Positions 34,169-42,586 of a DNA stretch of 64,000 nt are shown piece after piece. Origin of the DNA: an uncultured Clostridia bacterium (GTDB taxonomy: Bacteria > Bacillota > Clostridia > TANB77 > CAG-508). The translations under genes were made by a program, and so were the position numbers. Numbering within the stretch: the stretch's first letter is position 1; each line of letters begins with the position of its first letter. The notes below the pieces were generated by a model. The model did no database searches, was not told where the DNA came from, and saw only the letters and a program-made list of their open reading frames with translations. Where the stretch lies: positions 13,526 to 77,525 of the forward strand of contig CAKPOF010000005.1 in NCBI GenBank assembly GCA_934169725.1, in the 5' to 3' direction.

Positions 34169-34385
34169 GTAACTATTCACAATTCTAAATTTTTAACTTA
34201 TATATTTTTGATAATATATTGTTTTGATATACCGCGTAAGCGATCAAACGAGCGAATGCGAGTACGAATTGGAGCAAACTACATACTAGTAATTTTAAAT
34301 ATGTGGTTTGCGACACCAAGGTATATAAAAAACAATATATTATCAAATTTTAACATAATCTATTTTATAAACTGTATATTGTAAC
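34169..34385 (+). repeat. MITE copy 3 with 8-bp target duplication (7/8)
   Basis: 217 bp. Starts GTAACTATTCACAATTC and ends GTATATTGTAAC. Flanks AACAAGTT (34161-34168) and AATAAGTT (34386-34393) differ at one base. It fills most of the 350-bp gap; no gene is seen here. Confidence 0.9.
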
Positions 34386-34433
34386 AATAAGTTAGCTAAT
34401 TTACAGCTAACTTGTATAAATTTTAACTTACCT

Positions 34434-35012
34434 TTATCTTCTTCTATATCTGCCACATATACAGCCCGTTCTTCCATTATTTGATGTATTTGGTACAATA
34501 TTTATTCTTGTAGAAAATTCATTTGTATCATTATTATTGGAATAACAGCAATTACCATTATTATCATTATTGTCTGTTATTCTCAATACTCCATTTATTG
34601 TATTGACCTGATTATTATTTCCACATGTACAACTATTATTCACATTGCTATTACTACTAATTGTAAGCAAATTCTCTGTATCGCCATTTGGAAAATTGCT
34701 ATCTATTGTTAGTAGTTCATTATTGTTTTGATTTGTACAAATTCTTTGTCTATTACATTGTTGACTATTTCTTCTATCATTACAAAAATATCTCATTATT
34801 ATACATGTAATAACCGCTGTTATATAACTAATTATTGTATATATTAATGTTGCAACTAAAAATATTAAATTTGATATTATAAAAGTAACAATAATACCTA
34901 TGGCAAGTATAATACTTGCAACTAATGGTGGACATTTTAATATTTTTTGTAATGCTATAGAAAATATAATTACTGCTAATGGTATTGCAAAAAATATAAG
35001 TAAAGTATTCAT
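34434..35012 (-). CDS. DUF2651-like membrane protein with Asn/Cys-rich tail
   Basis: Residues 1-75 form two to three membrane segments with a pattern (FFAIPLAVIIFSIALQKIL, CPPLVASIILAIGIIVTFII) resembling short DUF2651/YbeF proteins of about 80 aa. Here a hydrophilic tail of about 110 residues follows. It is rich in asparagine, with short repeats (LLTIDSN, LLTISSN, VLRITDN) and cysteines in CTCG, NCC and GCICG, ending GRYRRR. The start is ATG 35012: AAAGGAG lies 8 bases before it; upstream in-frame ATGs lack a site. Function unknown; the tail may bind metal or cross-link (speculation). Confidence 0.78.
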   Translation of the reverse strand: MNTLLIFFAIPLAVIIFSIALQKILKCPPLVASIILAIGIIVTFIISNLIFLVATLIYTIISYITAVITCIIMRYFCNDRRNSQQCNRQRICTNQNNNELLTIDSNFPNGDTENLLTISSNSNVNNSCTCGNNNQVNTINGVLRITDNNDNNGNCCYSNNNDTNEFSTRINIVPNTSNNGRTGCICGRYRRR

Positions 35013-35068
35013 AATCATTTCTCCTTTTCCCTTTTTACTATATTTTATGCATTTTTTTGTATCTGTGT

Positions 35069-35809
35069 TCATATATATTCTACTTTAAGCAAATATAGAC
35101 CTTGTGGTGGTAATGTTTTTCCAGCATTTTTTCTATCTTTCGATTCTATTATATTTTTTATTTCGTTTGGTTGTATTTTTCCTAAACCAACATCTACAAG
35201 CGTACCTGCAATTATTCTTACCATGTTATATAAAAATCCATTTCCTGTTAATTCAATATAAATCCTATCTTCATCCTTTTCAATTACCTCAGCCTTATAT
35301 ATTGTCCTAACACTACTTTTACTACTTGTCCCACTTGCTTTAAATGATTTAAAGTCATGTTCTCCTTCAAAATATTTTACAGCCTCTTTCATGTTATCAA
35401 CATTTAATTTAACTGGTATACATGTTTCTAAATTTCTATATATTGCCGTCCCATATTTTGAATTGTTAATAATATATCTATATGTTTTTCTTTTGCAACT
35501 TAATCTACTATGAAATCTTTCATCAACTTCTTCTGCTGATTTTATACGTATTGATTTTTTTAAATTTGTATTAAGTGCAATTGGTATTTTTTCTATTGGG
35601 ATTTGGGAATTTGTTTTAAAATTAGCTACTTGCCCCAAAGCATGCACTCCCGCATCTGTTCTTCCTGATGCATTTAGTACAACCTCTTCCCCTGTTATTC
35701 TTTCTATTGCTTTTTCTATCTCCCCTTGTATATTAAGTTTATTAGGTTGTTTTTGCCATCCATTAAAATCTTTTCCATCATATTCTATTACTAATTTTAT
35801 ATTTCTCAT
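35069..35809 (-). CDS. truA: tRNA pseudouridine synthase A
   Basis: Modifies U38-U40 in tRNA anticodon arms. Catalytic aspartate in SGRTDAGVHALGQVANF; also EYDGKDFNGWQKQP, RTYRYIINNSKYG and GNGFLYNMVRIIAGTLVDVG. 246 aa is full length. Lies downstream of cdaA on the same strand after a gap with a hairpin. AAGGA precedes the ATG at moderate distance. Confidence 0.97.
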   Translation of the reverse strand: MRNIKLVIEYDGKDFNGWQKQPNKLNIQGEIEKAIERITGEEVVLNASGRTDAGVHALGQVANFKTNSQIPIEKIPIALNTNLKKSIRIKSAEEVDERFHSRLSCKRKTYRYIINNSKYGTAIYRNLETCIPVKLNVDNMKEAVKYFEGEHDFKSFKASGTSSKSSVRTIYKAEVIEKDEDRIYIELTGNGFLYNMVRIIAGTLVDVGLGKIQPNEIKNIIESKDRKNAGKTLPPQGLYLLKVEYI

Positions 35810-35899
35810 TTTTAATTATTTCCTTCTACTATAATTAAGTTCGCAACAATTGCATCTATTTGAATTTTCACTCTAAATTATAATGTCTGTTACATTAAT

Positions 35900-35926
35900 A
35901 GAAAGTCGCTATTCATGCGACTTTTC
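35900..35926. terminator. Hairpin over the cdaA 3' end
   Basis: AGAAAGTCGC/GCGACTTTTCT with loop TATTCAT. It overlaps the cdaA stop (35909-35911) and is GC-rich for this genome. Probable transcript end or attenuator before truA. Confidence 0.65.
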
Positions 35927-36838
35927 TTCAGTTTTTTGTTTATGTGATTTGTTTTTTATCTTTTCTATTTTACTATTTTTTTCTTTCTTTTCTACAACAA
36001 ATCTTTTAGTTACAACATTTCCTATCAATATTTTTTTCAATGCTTCTTCATTAACATCAGCTATTAATGTACCATCTTTTGCTATTGATACTTTTCCTGT
36101 TTCTTCAGAAACTACCACAACTAAACTATCAGATTCTTTAGAAATTCCAATTGCTGCTCTATGTCTTGTTCCTAATTCTTTGGCAATATCACTATCATCT
36201 GCAAGTGGTAATACACATGCTGCTGACGCTATTTTATTTCCAGATATAACAACTGCTCCATCATGTAGTGGTGTTCTAGGTTCAAATATATTTACCAGTA
36301 ATTGTGGTGATACTTCAGCATTCATTGGTATTCCACTCGCTATTATATCTTGTATTTTTATATCTCTTTCTATTACTATTAAAGCTCCTATTTTTGCTTT
36401 AGACAATTCTTCGGTTGCAATTACAATTTTATATATATCTTCTTTTGTTTTTGCGGCTAAATCATTATCAATACCAAAAAATTTTGTTATTTTATTTGTT
36501 CCTAATTGTTCCAATCCTCTTCTTAGTTCTGGTTGGAAAATAACAATAATTGCAATTACTCCTAGATTCATAATTCCTGTCAAAATCCAATTCAATATTT
36601 GCAAATTAAATAACCCACTAAGCCATGTAATAACCACTAAAAGTGCTATTCCTTTTATTAATTGCCAAGCTCTAGAACCTCTTACTATTTTTAAAAATGA
36701 ATATATTAAAAATAGTACAATTGTTAAATCAATTATAAATGTTATTAGTTGAAAAGGATTATTTTGTAGTGCTTTAATATATCCTACAATGCTCTCTGCA
36801 TAGAATTTATCCCAATTTATTCCTAAATTAATTATCAT
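35909..36838 (-). CDS. cdaA: Diadenylate cyclase CdaA
   Basis: Membrane-bound synthase of c-di-AMP, which controls potassium and osmolyte balance and cell wall integrity. N-terminal membrane helices (about 35-105) precede the DisA_N cyclase domain: the DGA motif in TPLHDGAVVISGNKIASAAC and the RHR motif in ELGTRHRAAIGISKESDSL. It ends in a highly charged tail. Usually cdaA is followed by cdaR and glmM; here neither is present. Instead a 49-aa membrane protein precedes it, 16 bp upstream. AAAGGAGAA lies before the ATG. Confidence 0.96.
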   Translation of the reverse strand: MIINLGINWDKFYAESIVGYIKALQNNPFQLITFIIDLTIVLFLIYSFLKIVRGSRAWQLIKGIALLVVITWLSGLFNLQILNWILTGIMNLGVIAIIVIFQPELRRGLEQLGTNKITKFFGIDNDLAAKTKEDIYKIVIATEELSKAKIGALIVIERDIKIQDIIASGIPMNAEVSPQLLVNIFEPRTPLHDGAVVISGNKIASAACVLPLADDSDIAKELGTRHRAAIGISKESDSLVVVVSEETGKVSIAKDGTLIADVNEEALKKILIGNVVTKRFVVEKKEKNSKIEKIKNKSHKQKTEEKSHE

Positions 36839-36854
36839 ATTTTCTCCTTTTTTA

Positions 36855-37004
36855 CTACGCCATTAATGAATATATAAGTGATGAACCTGTTGCAACAATC
36901 ATCAATAATGCTAATATTCCTGCCATTACCTTTACAAATATTTGTCCCTTATCATAATTTTTATTTTTCTTTATTTTTTCTTGTTGTTTTTTCTCTTTTT
37001 TCAT
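36855..37004 (-). CDS. Small membrane protein, DUF4044-like (49 aa)
   Basis: A basic N-terminus (MKKEKKQQEKIKKNKNYDKG) is followed by one transmembrane helix (VKVMAGILALLMIVATGSSLIY), as in DUF4044 proteins. The ATG at 37004 has AAAGGGTG 7 bases upstream; the longer open frame to 37079 has no site and begins in the pdp end region. Sits between pdp and cdaA, probably co-transcribed. Confidence 0.8.
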   Translation of the reverse strand: MKKEKKQQEKIKKNKNYDKGQIFVKVMAGILALLMIVATGSSLIYSLMA

Positions 37005-37087
37005 TTTCTTCACCCTTTCTTTATCTTTATGTTTATTTATTACAAAACATATTATAGCATATTTAACATAATATTTCAATTATTTTT

Positions 37088-38392
37088 TTATTTAAGTATT
37101 TCTAATATCATATCTAATTTTTCTACTTTATTTTCAGATATTTCTATAATATTTTTTAATTCATTTTCTGCTCTTTCTAAGTCATTTTCTGACTTGGCAT
37201 ATATTGTTAATAATTCATCATTTTCTTCCACTCTATCAGATACTTTTTTATTTAATATAATTCCTACTCTGCTATCTATATTATCTTCTTTTTTTATTCT
37301 TCCAGCTCCTAATTCACATACAACTTTTCCTATTTCTTTAGCATTCATACTATTAATATATCCTGATTTTGTACTATATACCTTTTTTATATAACTTGCT
37401 TTTTCAAATTTATTTATATCATTTATATATGAAATATCTCCACCTTGTTTTTCTACTAATTGTTTGAATTTCTCGTATGCTTTTCCATTTTTTATATTTT
37501 CTAATAATTTTAATTTATTTTTTTGAATAACTTCTCCTTCACCAGCTAATTTTAGCATATATGCACCTAATTCTAAAACTACATCTTGAAGATCTTTTGG
37601 CATATTACCTCTTAAAAAATTAATTGCTTCTATTACTTCTAAAGAATTTCCTATTGCATATCCTAATGGTTCATCCATATTAGTTAATACGCAAACTGTT
37701 TCTCTATTAGCCAATTTTCCAATTCCAATCATCTCATGTGCTAATTGCTCTGCTCTAGCTTTATTTTTCATAAAAGCTCCTGAACCAACAGTAACATCTA
37801 AAACTATTTTTTGAGCTCCACTTGCTATCTTTTTACTCATAATACTAGAAGCAATCAATGGTATACTTTCTACACATGAAATACTATCTCTTAAACTATA
37901 TATTTTCTTATCTGCTGGTGCTAAATTTAATGTTTGTGATATCATACTAATATCTATTTCTTTAACATTTTTTATGAATTCTTGAATATCTACTCCTGTT
38001 TTATATCCTGGAATAGATTCTAATTTATCAACTGTTCCTCCTGTAAATCCTAAACCTCTTCCAGACATTTTAGCCACAGGTATTCCAAGTGATGCTACAA
38101 GTGGTAATAAAATTATAGATACTTTATCTCCTACACCTCCTGTAGAATGTTTATCTACAATAATTTTATTTAAATTAGATAAATCTAATCTTTCTCCTGA
38201 ATTTGCCATAGCAATTGTCAAATTTGTTGTTTCATTATTTGTCATTCCATTTAAATAAATCGCCATTATTAAAGCTGCTGCTTGATAATCAGCTATTTCA
38301 CCACTTGTATAACCTTTTATAAAATATTCTATTTCTTCTTTTGTTAATTCTTTTTTATCTCTCTTTTTTTCTATTATATTTAAAATATTCAT
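37088..38392 (-). CDS. pdp: Pyrimidine-nucleoside phosphorylase
   Basis: Phosphorolysis of uridine, thymidine and deoxyuridine in nucleoside salvage. Phosphate-binding VDKHSTGGVGDKVSIILLP, GRGLGFTGGTVDKLESIPG, SLRDSISCVESIPLIASSIM and KIVLDVTVGSGAFMK are all present, with the C-terminal PYNP domain (AKEIGKVVCELGAGRIKKED, GIILNKKVSDRVEENDEL). 434 aa, full length. It follows rnhB after 11 bp. Confidence 0.96.
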   Translation of the reverse strand: MNILNIIEKKRDKKELTKEEIEYFIKGYTSGEIADYQAAALIMAIYLNGMTNNETTNLTIAMANSGERLDLSNLNKIIVDKHSTGGVGDKVSIILLPLVASLGIPVAKMSGRGLGFTGGTVDKLESIPGYKTGVDIQEFIKNVKEIDISMISQTLNLAPADKKIYSLRDSISCVESIPLIASSIMSKKIASGAQKIVLDVTVGSGAFMKNKARAEQLAHEMIGIGKLANRETVCVLTNMDEPLGYAIGNSLEVIEAINFLRGNMPKDLQDVVLELGAYMLKLAGEGEVIQKNKLKLLENIKNGKAYEKFKQLVEKQGGDISYINDINKFEKASYIKKVYSTKSGYINSMNAKEIGKVVCELGAGRIKKEDNIDSRVGIILNKKVSDRVEENDELLTIYAKSENDLERAENELKNIIEISENKVEKLDMILEILK

Positions 38393-38403
38393 AAAATCCT
38401 CTC

Positions 38404-39030
38404 CTACACAAAATTCTTTATAAAAGTCCTTCTATGTATTGGACATGGCCCATATTCTTTTAATGCTGCGATGTGTTTTGCTGTTCCATAACCTTTATGA
38501 TTAATAAATCCATATTGTGGGTATACTTTGTCCCATTCTCTCATAATTCTATCCCTTGTTACTTTTGCAATTATTGATGCAGCTGATATGTTATAACATT
38601 TAGCATCTCCTTTTATAATAGAATCATATGGTATACCTTTAGTATCTATATGTGTTAATGCATCAACTAATATTAAATTTGGCTTTACATCAAGCTCTTC
38701 TACAACTGTTGTAACACCTTGTTTAGTAGCATTTAAAATATTAATATTATCAATAACATCTTGTCCTATTATTGCAACAGAATAACTTATTGCTTCTTCT
38801 ATAATAATGTCATATAATTTTTCTCTTTTCTTTTCTGATACTTTTTTTGAATCATTTACACCTTCAATCATGGAATCTTTAGGCATTATTACACCAGCAA
38901 CAACAACAGGCCCAGCTAGTGGCCCTCTTCCTGCTTCATCTATTCCACATATATATTCAAATCCTTTATTATACAATTCTTTTTCCATCATTTTTAAATT
39001 TGTTAATCTCTCTAATTCTTTTTCTTTCAT
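38404..39030 (-). CDS. rnhB: Ribonuclease HII
   Basis: Removes ribonucleotides and RNA primers from DNA. Catalytic residues lie in ICGIDEAGRGPLAGPVVVAG (DE), LILVDALTHID (D) and SIIKGDAKCYNISAASIIAK (GD), with MREWDKVYPQYGF and HKGYGTAKHI. 208 aa, complete. The ribosome binding site (GAGAGATG) is weak. Upstream lies a pilin-like gene on the same strand. Confidence 0.97.
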   Translation of the reverse strand: MKEKELERLTNLKMMEKELYNKGFEYICGIDEAGRGPLAGPVVVAGVIMPKDSMIEGVNDSKKVSEKKREKLYDIIIEEAISYSVAIIGQDVIDNINILNATKQGVTTVVEELDVKPNLILVDALTHIDTKGIPYDSIIKGDAKCYNISAASIIAKVTRDRIMREWDKVYPQYGFINHKGYGTAKHIAALKEYGPCPIHRRTFIKNFV

Positions 39031-39050
39031 TTATTTTTCATCTCTCTATC

Positions 39051-39581
39051 TTATATTTCTAATTCTTCTATATCTTTTAATGAATAAATTCCATTAAATC
39101 CATTTGTATTATATATTTCAGCTGTTGTTTCTGAAATATTATATACAATAATATACCAACCATTTTCATCATCTGAATCTACATTTTTTATCCCCATCTT
39201 TTCTAAATTGTCTGTTGTTAATTTATACACATTACCAGCTTCTATATCACTTTGATTAATTCCTATGTTTTTTAATTTATCTGAAACAGAATCACTTATA
39301 GTTACTAAAGTTCCTTTATCTTCACCTTCTAATTCACTTTTAGCTTTACTCTTCATTTCTTCTGTTGCACTATTAGGATCAACACCTAAATCAAAATTTG
39401 CATTTTCTACATACTCTTTTGCTTTTGTTTGAATTAATAACATATTTGTTTTTAATCCCTCTAAATTAGCTTTTTTTATAGATGTTTTTCCTGTATTTAT
39501 ACTTATTCCTGCTAATATTAATAATACTATTATTGTTATTGTTAAAGCTACTAATGTTATACCATTTTCATTTTTTTTCAT
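39051..39581 (-). CDS. Type IV pilin-like protein (class III signal)
   Basis: N-terminus KKNENGITLVALTITIIVLL is a prepilin signal: a short basic leader ending in glycine, then the hydrophobic helix. The usual glutamate at position +5 of the mature protein is alanine. The rest (about 140 residues) is hydrophilic, with an acidic loop and a C-terminal beta region. No pilus assembly genes or prepilin peptidase lie nearby, so it is probably a minor pilin or pseudopilin served by a system elsewhere. GGGTGG precedes the ATG. Confidence 0.85.
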   Translation of the reverse strand: MKKNENGITLVALTITIIVLLILAGISINTGKTSIKKANLEGLKTNMLLIQTKAKEYVENANFDLGVDPNSATEEMKSKAKSELEGEDKGTLVTISDSVSDKLKNIGINQSDIEAGNVYKLTTDNLEKMGIKNVDSDDENGWYIIVYNISETTAEIYNTNGFNGIYSLKDIEELEI

Positions 39582-39734
39582 TTTTTACCACCCATTAATT
39601 ATCATTTTTTATATTATATCTTTTTATTATTTTTTTTTCAATAAAACTTTTCTATTTATATATAAAAAATCTTATTTTTTTCACATAAAATTCACAAATG
39701 TATTGTATTATATCTTCATAATAGGTTAATATAT

Positions 39735-39949
39735 ATTATAATTCACAATTTAAAATATTTAATTTATAAAAATTTAATAATATATTATTTTGAAATACCG
39801 CGTAAGCGATTAAACGAACGATAGTGAGTGCGATTTGGAGCAAACTACATACTAGTAATTTTAATATGTGGTTTGCAACACCAAGGCATGAAAAAATAAT
39901 ATATTATTAAATTTAAAAATGATTTATTTTATAAAATATGAATTGTAAC
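39735..39949 (+). repeat. MITE copy 4 with perfect 8-bp target duplication
   Basis: 215 bp. TAATATAT flanks both ends (39727-39734 and 39950-39957). Core has small changes (GATTAAACG, GCAACACCAAGGCATG). It lies between the pilin-like gene and the htrA start; the rest of this 398-bp gap is AT-rich without a gene. Confidence 0.93.
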
Positions 39950-39979
39950 TAATATATATCATATAGGAGGTAATTATAA

Positions 39980-41245
39980 ATGGAAGAAAATAATACTAAT
40001 AAAAACAATTCAAATTTTAAAACTGTTTCAAACCCAGGTACATATAAAACAGTTTATGAAGTTGATAATAAACCTAAAAAAAATTCAAATTTTGGAAGAA
40101 ATGTACTTATTCCTTTTGTTAGCGGTATAACAGGATGTGCAATTGTTATTGGAACATGTTTCGGTATTCCATCAATAAGGCAACATATTCTTGGTTCAAA
40201 TAGCTCTAACTTATCTAATACCCAATCATCAAATTCAAAAACAACTGGAACAGTTGATCAAGTATCTTTATCTAATTATTCAGATACTTCTGTATATGCA
40301 GCAAATAAAATATTACCATCTATTGTTGGAATAAAAATAGAATATAATGTTACTTCAATGTTTTCTATGTTTGGTAATAAACAATCTTCAACAGCTACAG
40401 CTACTGGTTCTGGTATAATTATTAGTGATGATGGATATATTTTAACAAATAACCATGTTGTATCTTCAAGTGAATCTGATTCTTATTATCAAGTGTCAGA
40501 AGCAACAAAAGTCACTGTTACATTATTTAATGATGAAACTGAATATGAAGCAAAAATAGTTGGAACAGACGAACAAACAGATTTAGCTGTTATAAAAATA
40601 GAAAAAACAGGTTTAACAAAAGCAGAATTTGCTGATTCAGATTCTATAAAAGTTGGTGAATTTGCAATGGCTGTTGGTAGTCCTTTAGGTCTACAAAGTA
40701 CAATAACATGTGGTGTAATAAGTGCGGTTAATAGAGATGTTACAGATTCAGATGGAAAAACATATAATTTAATTCAAACTGATGCAGCTATAAACGCTGG
40801 TAATAGTGGTGGAGCATTAGTTAATAGTGAAGGTAAAGTAGTTGGTGTAAATACTTTAAAATTAACAGGTAATAATGTAGAAGGTATGGGATTTGCAATT
40901 CCTATAAATTCAACAACAGATATTACTTCACAATTAATTCAATATAGTAAAGTAAAAAGACCATATATAGGAATTACAGGTATGGATTTAAATGCGGAAA
41001 CTGCTAAGAAAAACAACTTAGCTGAAGGAATTTATGTTAAAGCTGTTGATGATTTTTCAGCTGCAGAAAAAGCTGGAATAAAAACAGGTGATGTAATTGT
41101 AAAAGCTGACGGTCAAGATGCTAAAACAATGGATGAATTAAATAAAATAAAAAATTCTCATAATATTGGTGATGAAATAAAAATCACTGTAAATAGAGGT
41201 GGTCAGGAAAAAGAATTAACTCTTACATTAGGTGAACAACCATAA
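39980..41245 (+). CDS. htrA: HtrA/DegP-like serine protease
   Basis: Membrane-anchored quality-control protease. A cytoplasmic asparagine-rich N-terminus precedes one transmembrane segment (about 42-60, LIPFVSGITGCAIVIGTCFG). The trypsin-like domain has the histidine in ILTNNHVVSS, the aspartate in DEQTDLAVIKI and the serine in NAGNSGGALVN. One PDZ domain follows (about 325-420, GIYVKAVDDFSAAEKAGIKT). 421 aa. AGGAGG precedes the ATG; the MITE at 39735 ends 30 bp upstream, so its end lies within or next to the promoter. Confidence 0.96.
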   Translation: MEENNTNKNNSNFKTVSNPGTYKTVYEVDNKPKKNSNFGRNVLIPFVSGITGCAIVIGTCFGIPSIRQHILGSNSSNLSNTQSSNSKTTGTVDQVSLSNYSDTSVYAANKILPSIVGIKIEYNVTSMFSMFGNKQSSTATATGSGIIISDDGYILTNNHVVSSSESDSYYQVSEATKVTVTLFNDETEYEAKIVGTDEQTDLAVIKIEKTGLTKAEFADSDSIKVGEFAMAVGSPLGLQSTITCGVISAVNRDVTDSDGKTYNLIQTDAAINAGNSGGALVNSEGKVVGVNTLKLTGNNVEGMGFAIPINSTTDITSQLIQYSKVKRPYIGITGMDLNAETAKKNNLAEGIYVKAVDDFSAAEKAGIKTGDVIVKADGQDAKTMDELNKIKNSHNIGDEIKITVNRGGQEKELTLTLGEQP

Positions 41246-41272
41246 AAAAATCTCCTTAATGGAGGTTTTTTT
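41244..41272 (+). terminator. htrA terminator
   Basis: AAAAAAATCTCC/GGAGGTTTTTTT stem with loop TTAAT, directly after the stop codon. Confidence 0.9.
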
Positions 41273-41383
41273 ATATATTATTCACTTTTAATTCACACAA
41301 TGGACAAAATAGCAATGTATAATACAAACATAATCAGTAAGAAAATACTGATTTAAATAAAAAAACATCCCCTTTTATTTTCA

Positions 41384-41418
41384 AAAAAGAGAAACAAATT
41401 CATGTTTCTCTTTTTATA
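41384..41418. terminator. Terminator on the far side of repeat copy C
   Basis: AAAAAAGAGAAACA/TGTTTCTCTTTTTT-type stem with loop AATTCA and A/T runs on both sides. Likely ends the minus-strand transcript from the gene at 41580. Confidence 0.78.
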
Positions 41419-41579
41419 TGCTAGAAAATTTCTCATTTCCTAGTATATAAAAGTGCTATAATCACTATTGCATTTGAGATTTTCTCCTTTTAGTCGAAAA
41501 CTCAAATCGGCAAGAACAAAAGCGGACATTAATAACTTTTGTACTTATTAAAACATTTTAAAGTCCACGTCTTTGTTCT
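41417..41579 (-). repeat. Structured dispersed repeat, copy C
   Basis: Minus strand: GAACAAAG...CTTTTGTTC stem with a 40-base variable interior, then TTGCCGATTTGAGTTTTCGA, AGGAGAAAATCTCAAATGCA, ATAGTGATTATAGCACTTTT and the hairpin CTAGGAAATGAGAAATTTTC. It begins at the stop codon of the gene at 41580. With the two terminators this accounts for the 334-bp gap. Confidence 0.82.
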
Positions 41580-42437
41580 TTATATTATAACTAAATCCAT
41601 TTCACTTGTTAAATTATCATTTCCATATGCATATATAACATATATTTTACCATTCAATAAGAAAAATTCTTTAGAATTCTTTACTTTATATCTTTCATCA
41701 TCCGGATTTCTTTCAAAAATTGTATACCCTAATGATTTTAAATCAGATACTTTCTTTTGTTCATTTGAAATAGATTTTTTTATTTTTTCTTCTGCATTAG
41801 CCACTGTAACTTCTTTATTATTTATTGCATCTTCTAAAGTAATTTCCTTATTATTTTTTAAATCATAATTATATGTTTGTACTATTACTCTTTGTGCACT
41901 TGAAGATTGTTTTAAATTTGATCTTATAATTAATGACAATATATTATTTTCTATTGTAGCTTCATATTGTACTGTGTATGCAATATTTTTATTTTTAGTT
42001 TGCAAAACATTTTCTGCTTTTTTTTCAAATGTTTCATTTATTTCTTCATTATATTTTTGAATTTTATCATTATTTATGTTTATATATGGAATATTTAAAT
42101 TTAAGTCATAATCATTTCCATTGTTTTCTGTTTTTGAATAATACGTATATATAATGTCCTTATTTTCATCACTCTTTTTTATTTCAGTATCTAAGCTATT
42201 TATTTCTAATTTATTTTGAAATATATCATCAAATTTTGATATTAAATTTTGGTCTTCCAATTCTTCTTTGGTATAATCTGATTTTCCTATTGTTATTATT
42301 CTATCTAATTCTTCACTTCCATAATAATATGAAAATCCTACAATTATAATAGCAATAATACATGAAATTATTGCTATTGTATATATAACTACTGATTTAG
42401 TATTTGCTTTTGGCTTTTTGGGTAAATTTACGTTCAT
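41580..42437 (-). CDS. RsiV/PdaC-like exported protein (DUF4163/DUF3298)
   Basis: One N-terminal transmembrane helix (about 15-38) precedes an extracellular part whose middle matches DUF4163/DUF3298: LNLNIPYININNDKIQKYNE, YTVQYEATIENNILSLIIRS, QTYNYDLKNNKEITLEDAI and a C-terminal YEVKNSKEFFL-type strand. This architecture is that of the RsiV anti-sigma factor extracellular region or lysozyme-binding proteins, but no cytoplasmic anti-sigma domain is visible. Function is thus unknown, probably cell-envelope sensing. 285 aa. Confidence 0.8.
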   Translation of the reverse strand: MNVNLPKKPKANTKSVVIYTIAIISCIIAIIIVGFSYYYGSEELDRIITIGKSDYTKEELEDQNLISKFDDIFQNKLEINSLDTEIKKSDENKDIIYTYYSKTENNGNDYDLNLNIPYININNDKIQKYNEEINETFEKKAENVLQTKNKNIAYTVQYEATIENNILSLIIRSNLKQSSSAQRVIVQTYNYDLKNNKEITLEDAINNKEVTVANAEEKIKKSISNEQKKVSDLKSLGYTIFERNPDDERYKVKNSKEFFLLNGKIYVIYAYGNDNLTSEMDLVII

Positions 42438-42519
42438 TTTCTCATCCCTTTTGTTTTAGTATTTTTTTGTATTATAGCATTATATGTATTTTTTTTCAAC
42501 ATTAAAATTTCTAATTTTA

Positions 42520-42548
42520 TTGACTATTCGCGTGTTTTGGGGTATCAT
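42520..42548 (+). promoter_or_regulatory. clpE-like gene promoter
   Basis: TTGACT (42520-42525), 17-bp spacer, TATCAT (42543-42548), 38 bp before the start codon. No clear CtsR heptad repeats were seen. Confidence 0.72.
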
Positions 42549-42586
42549 ATATAAGTATATTTATATAGAAATGAGGAGTTTAAAGT

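Noticed and set aside
35883..36752. 289-aa plus-strand frame
   Set aside because: Antisense shadow of cdaA; its composition (S, F, I) is that of a reversed AT-rich gene.
41580..42437. Anti-sigma factor with adjacent sigma gene
   Set aside because: No sigma factor gene is adjacent and the cytoplasmic part is only about 14 residues.
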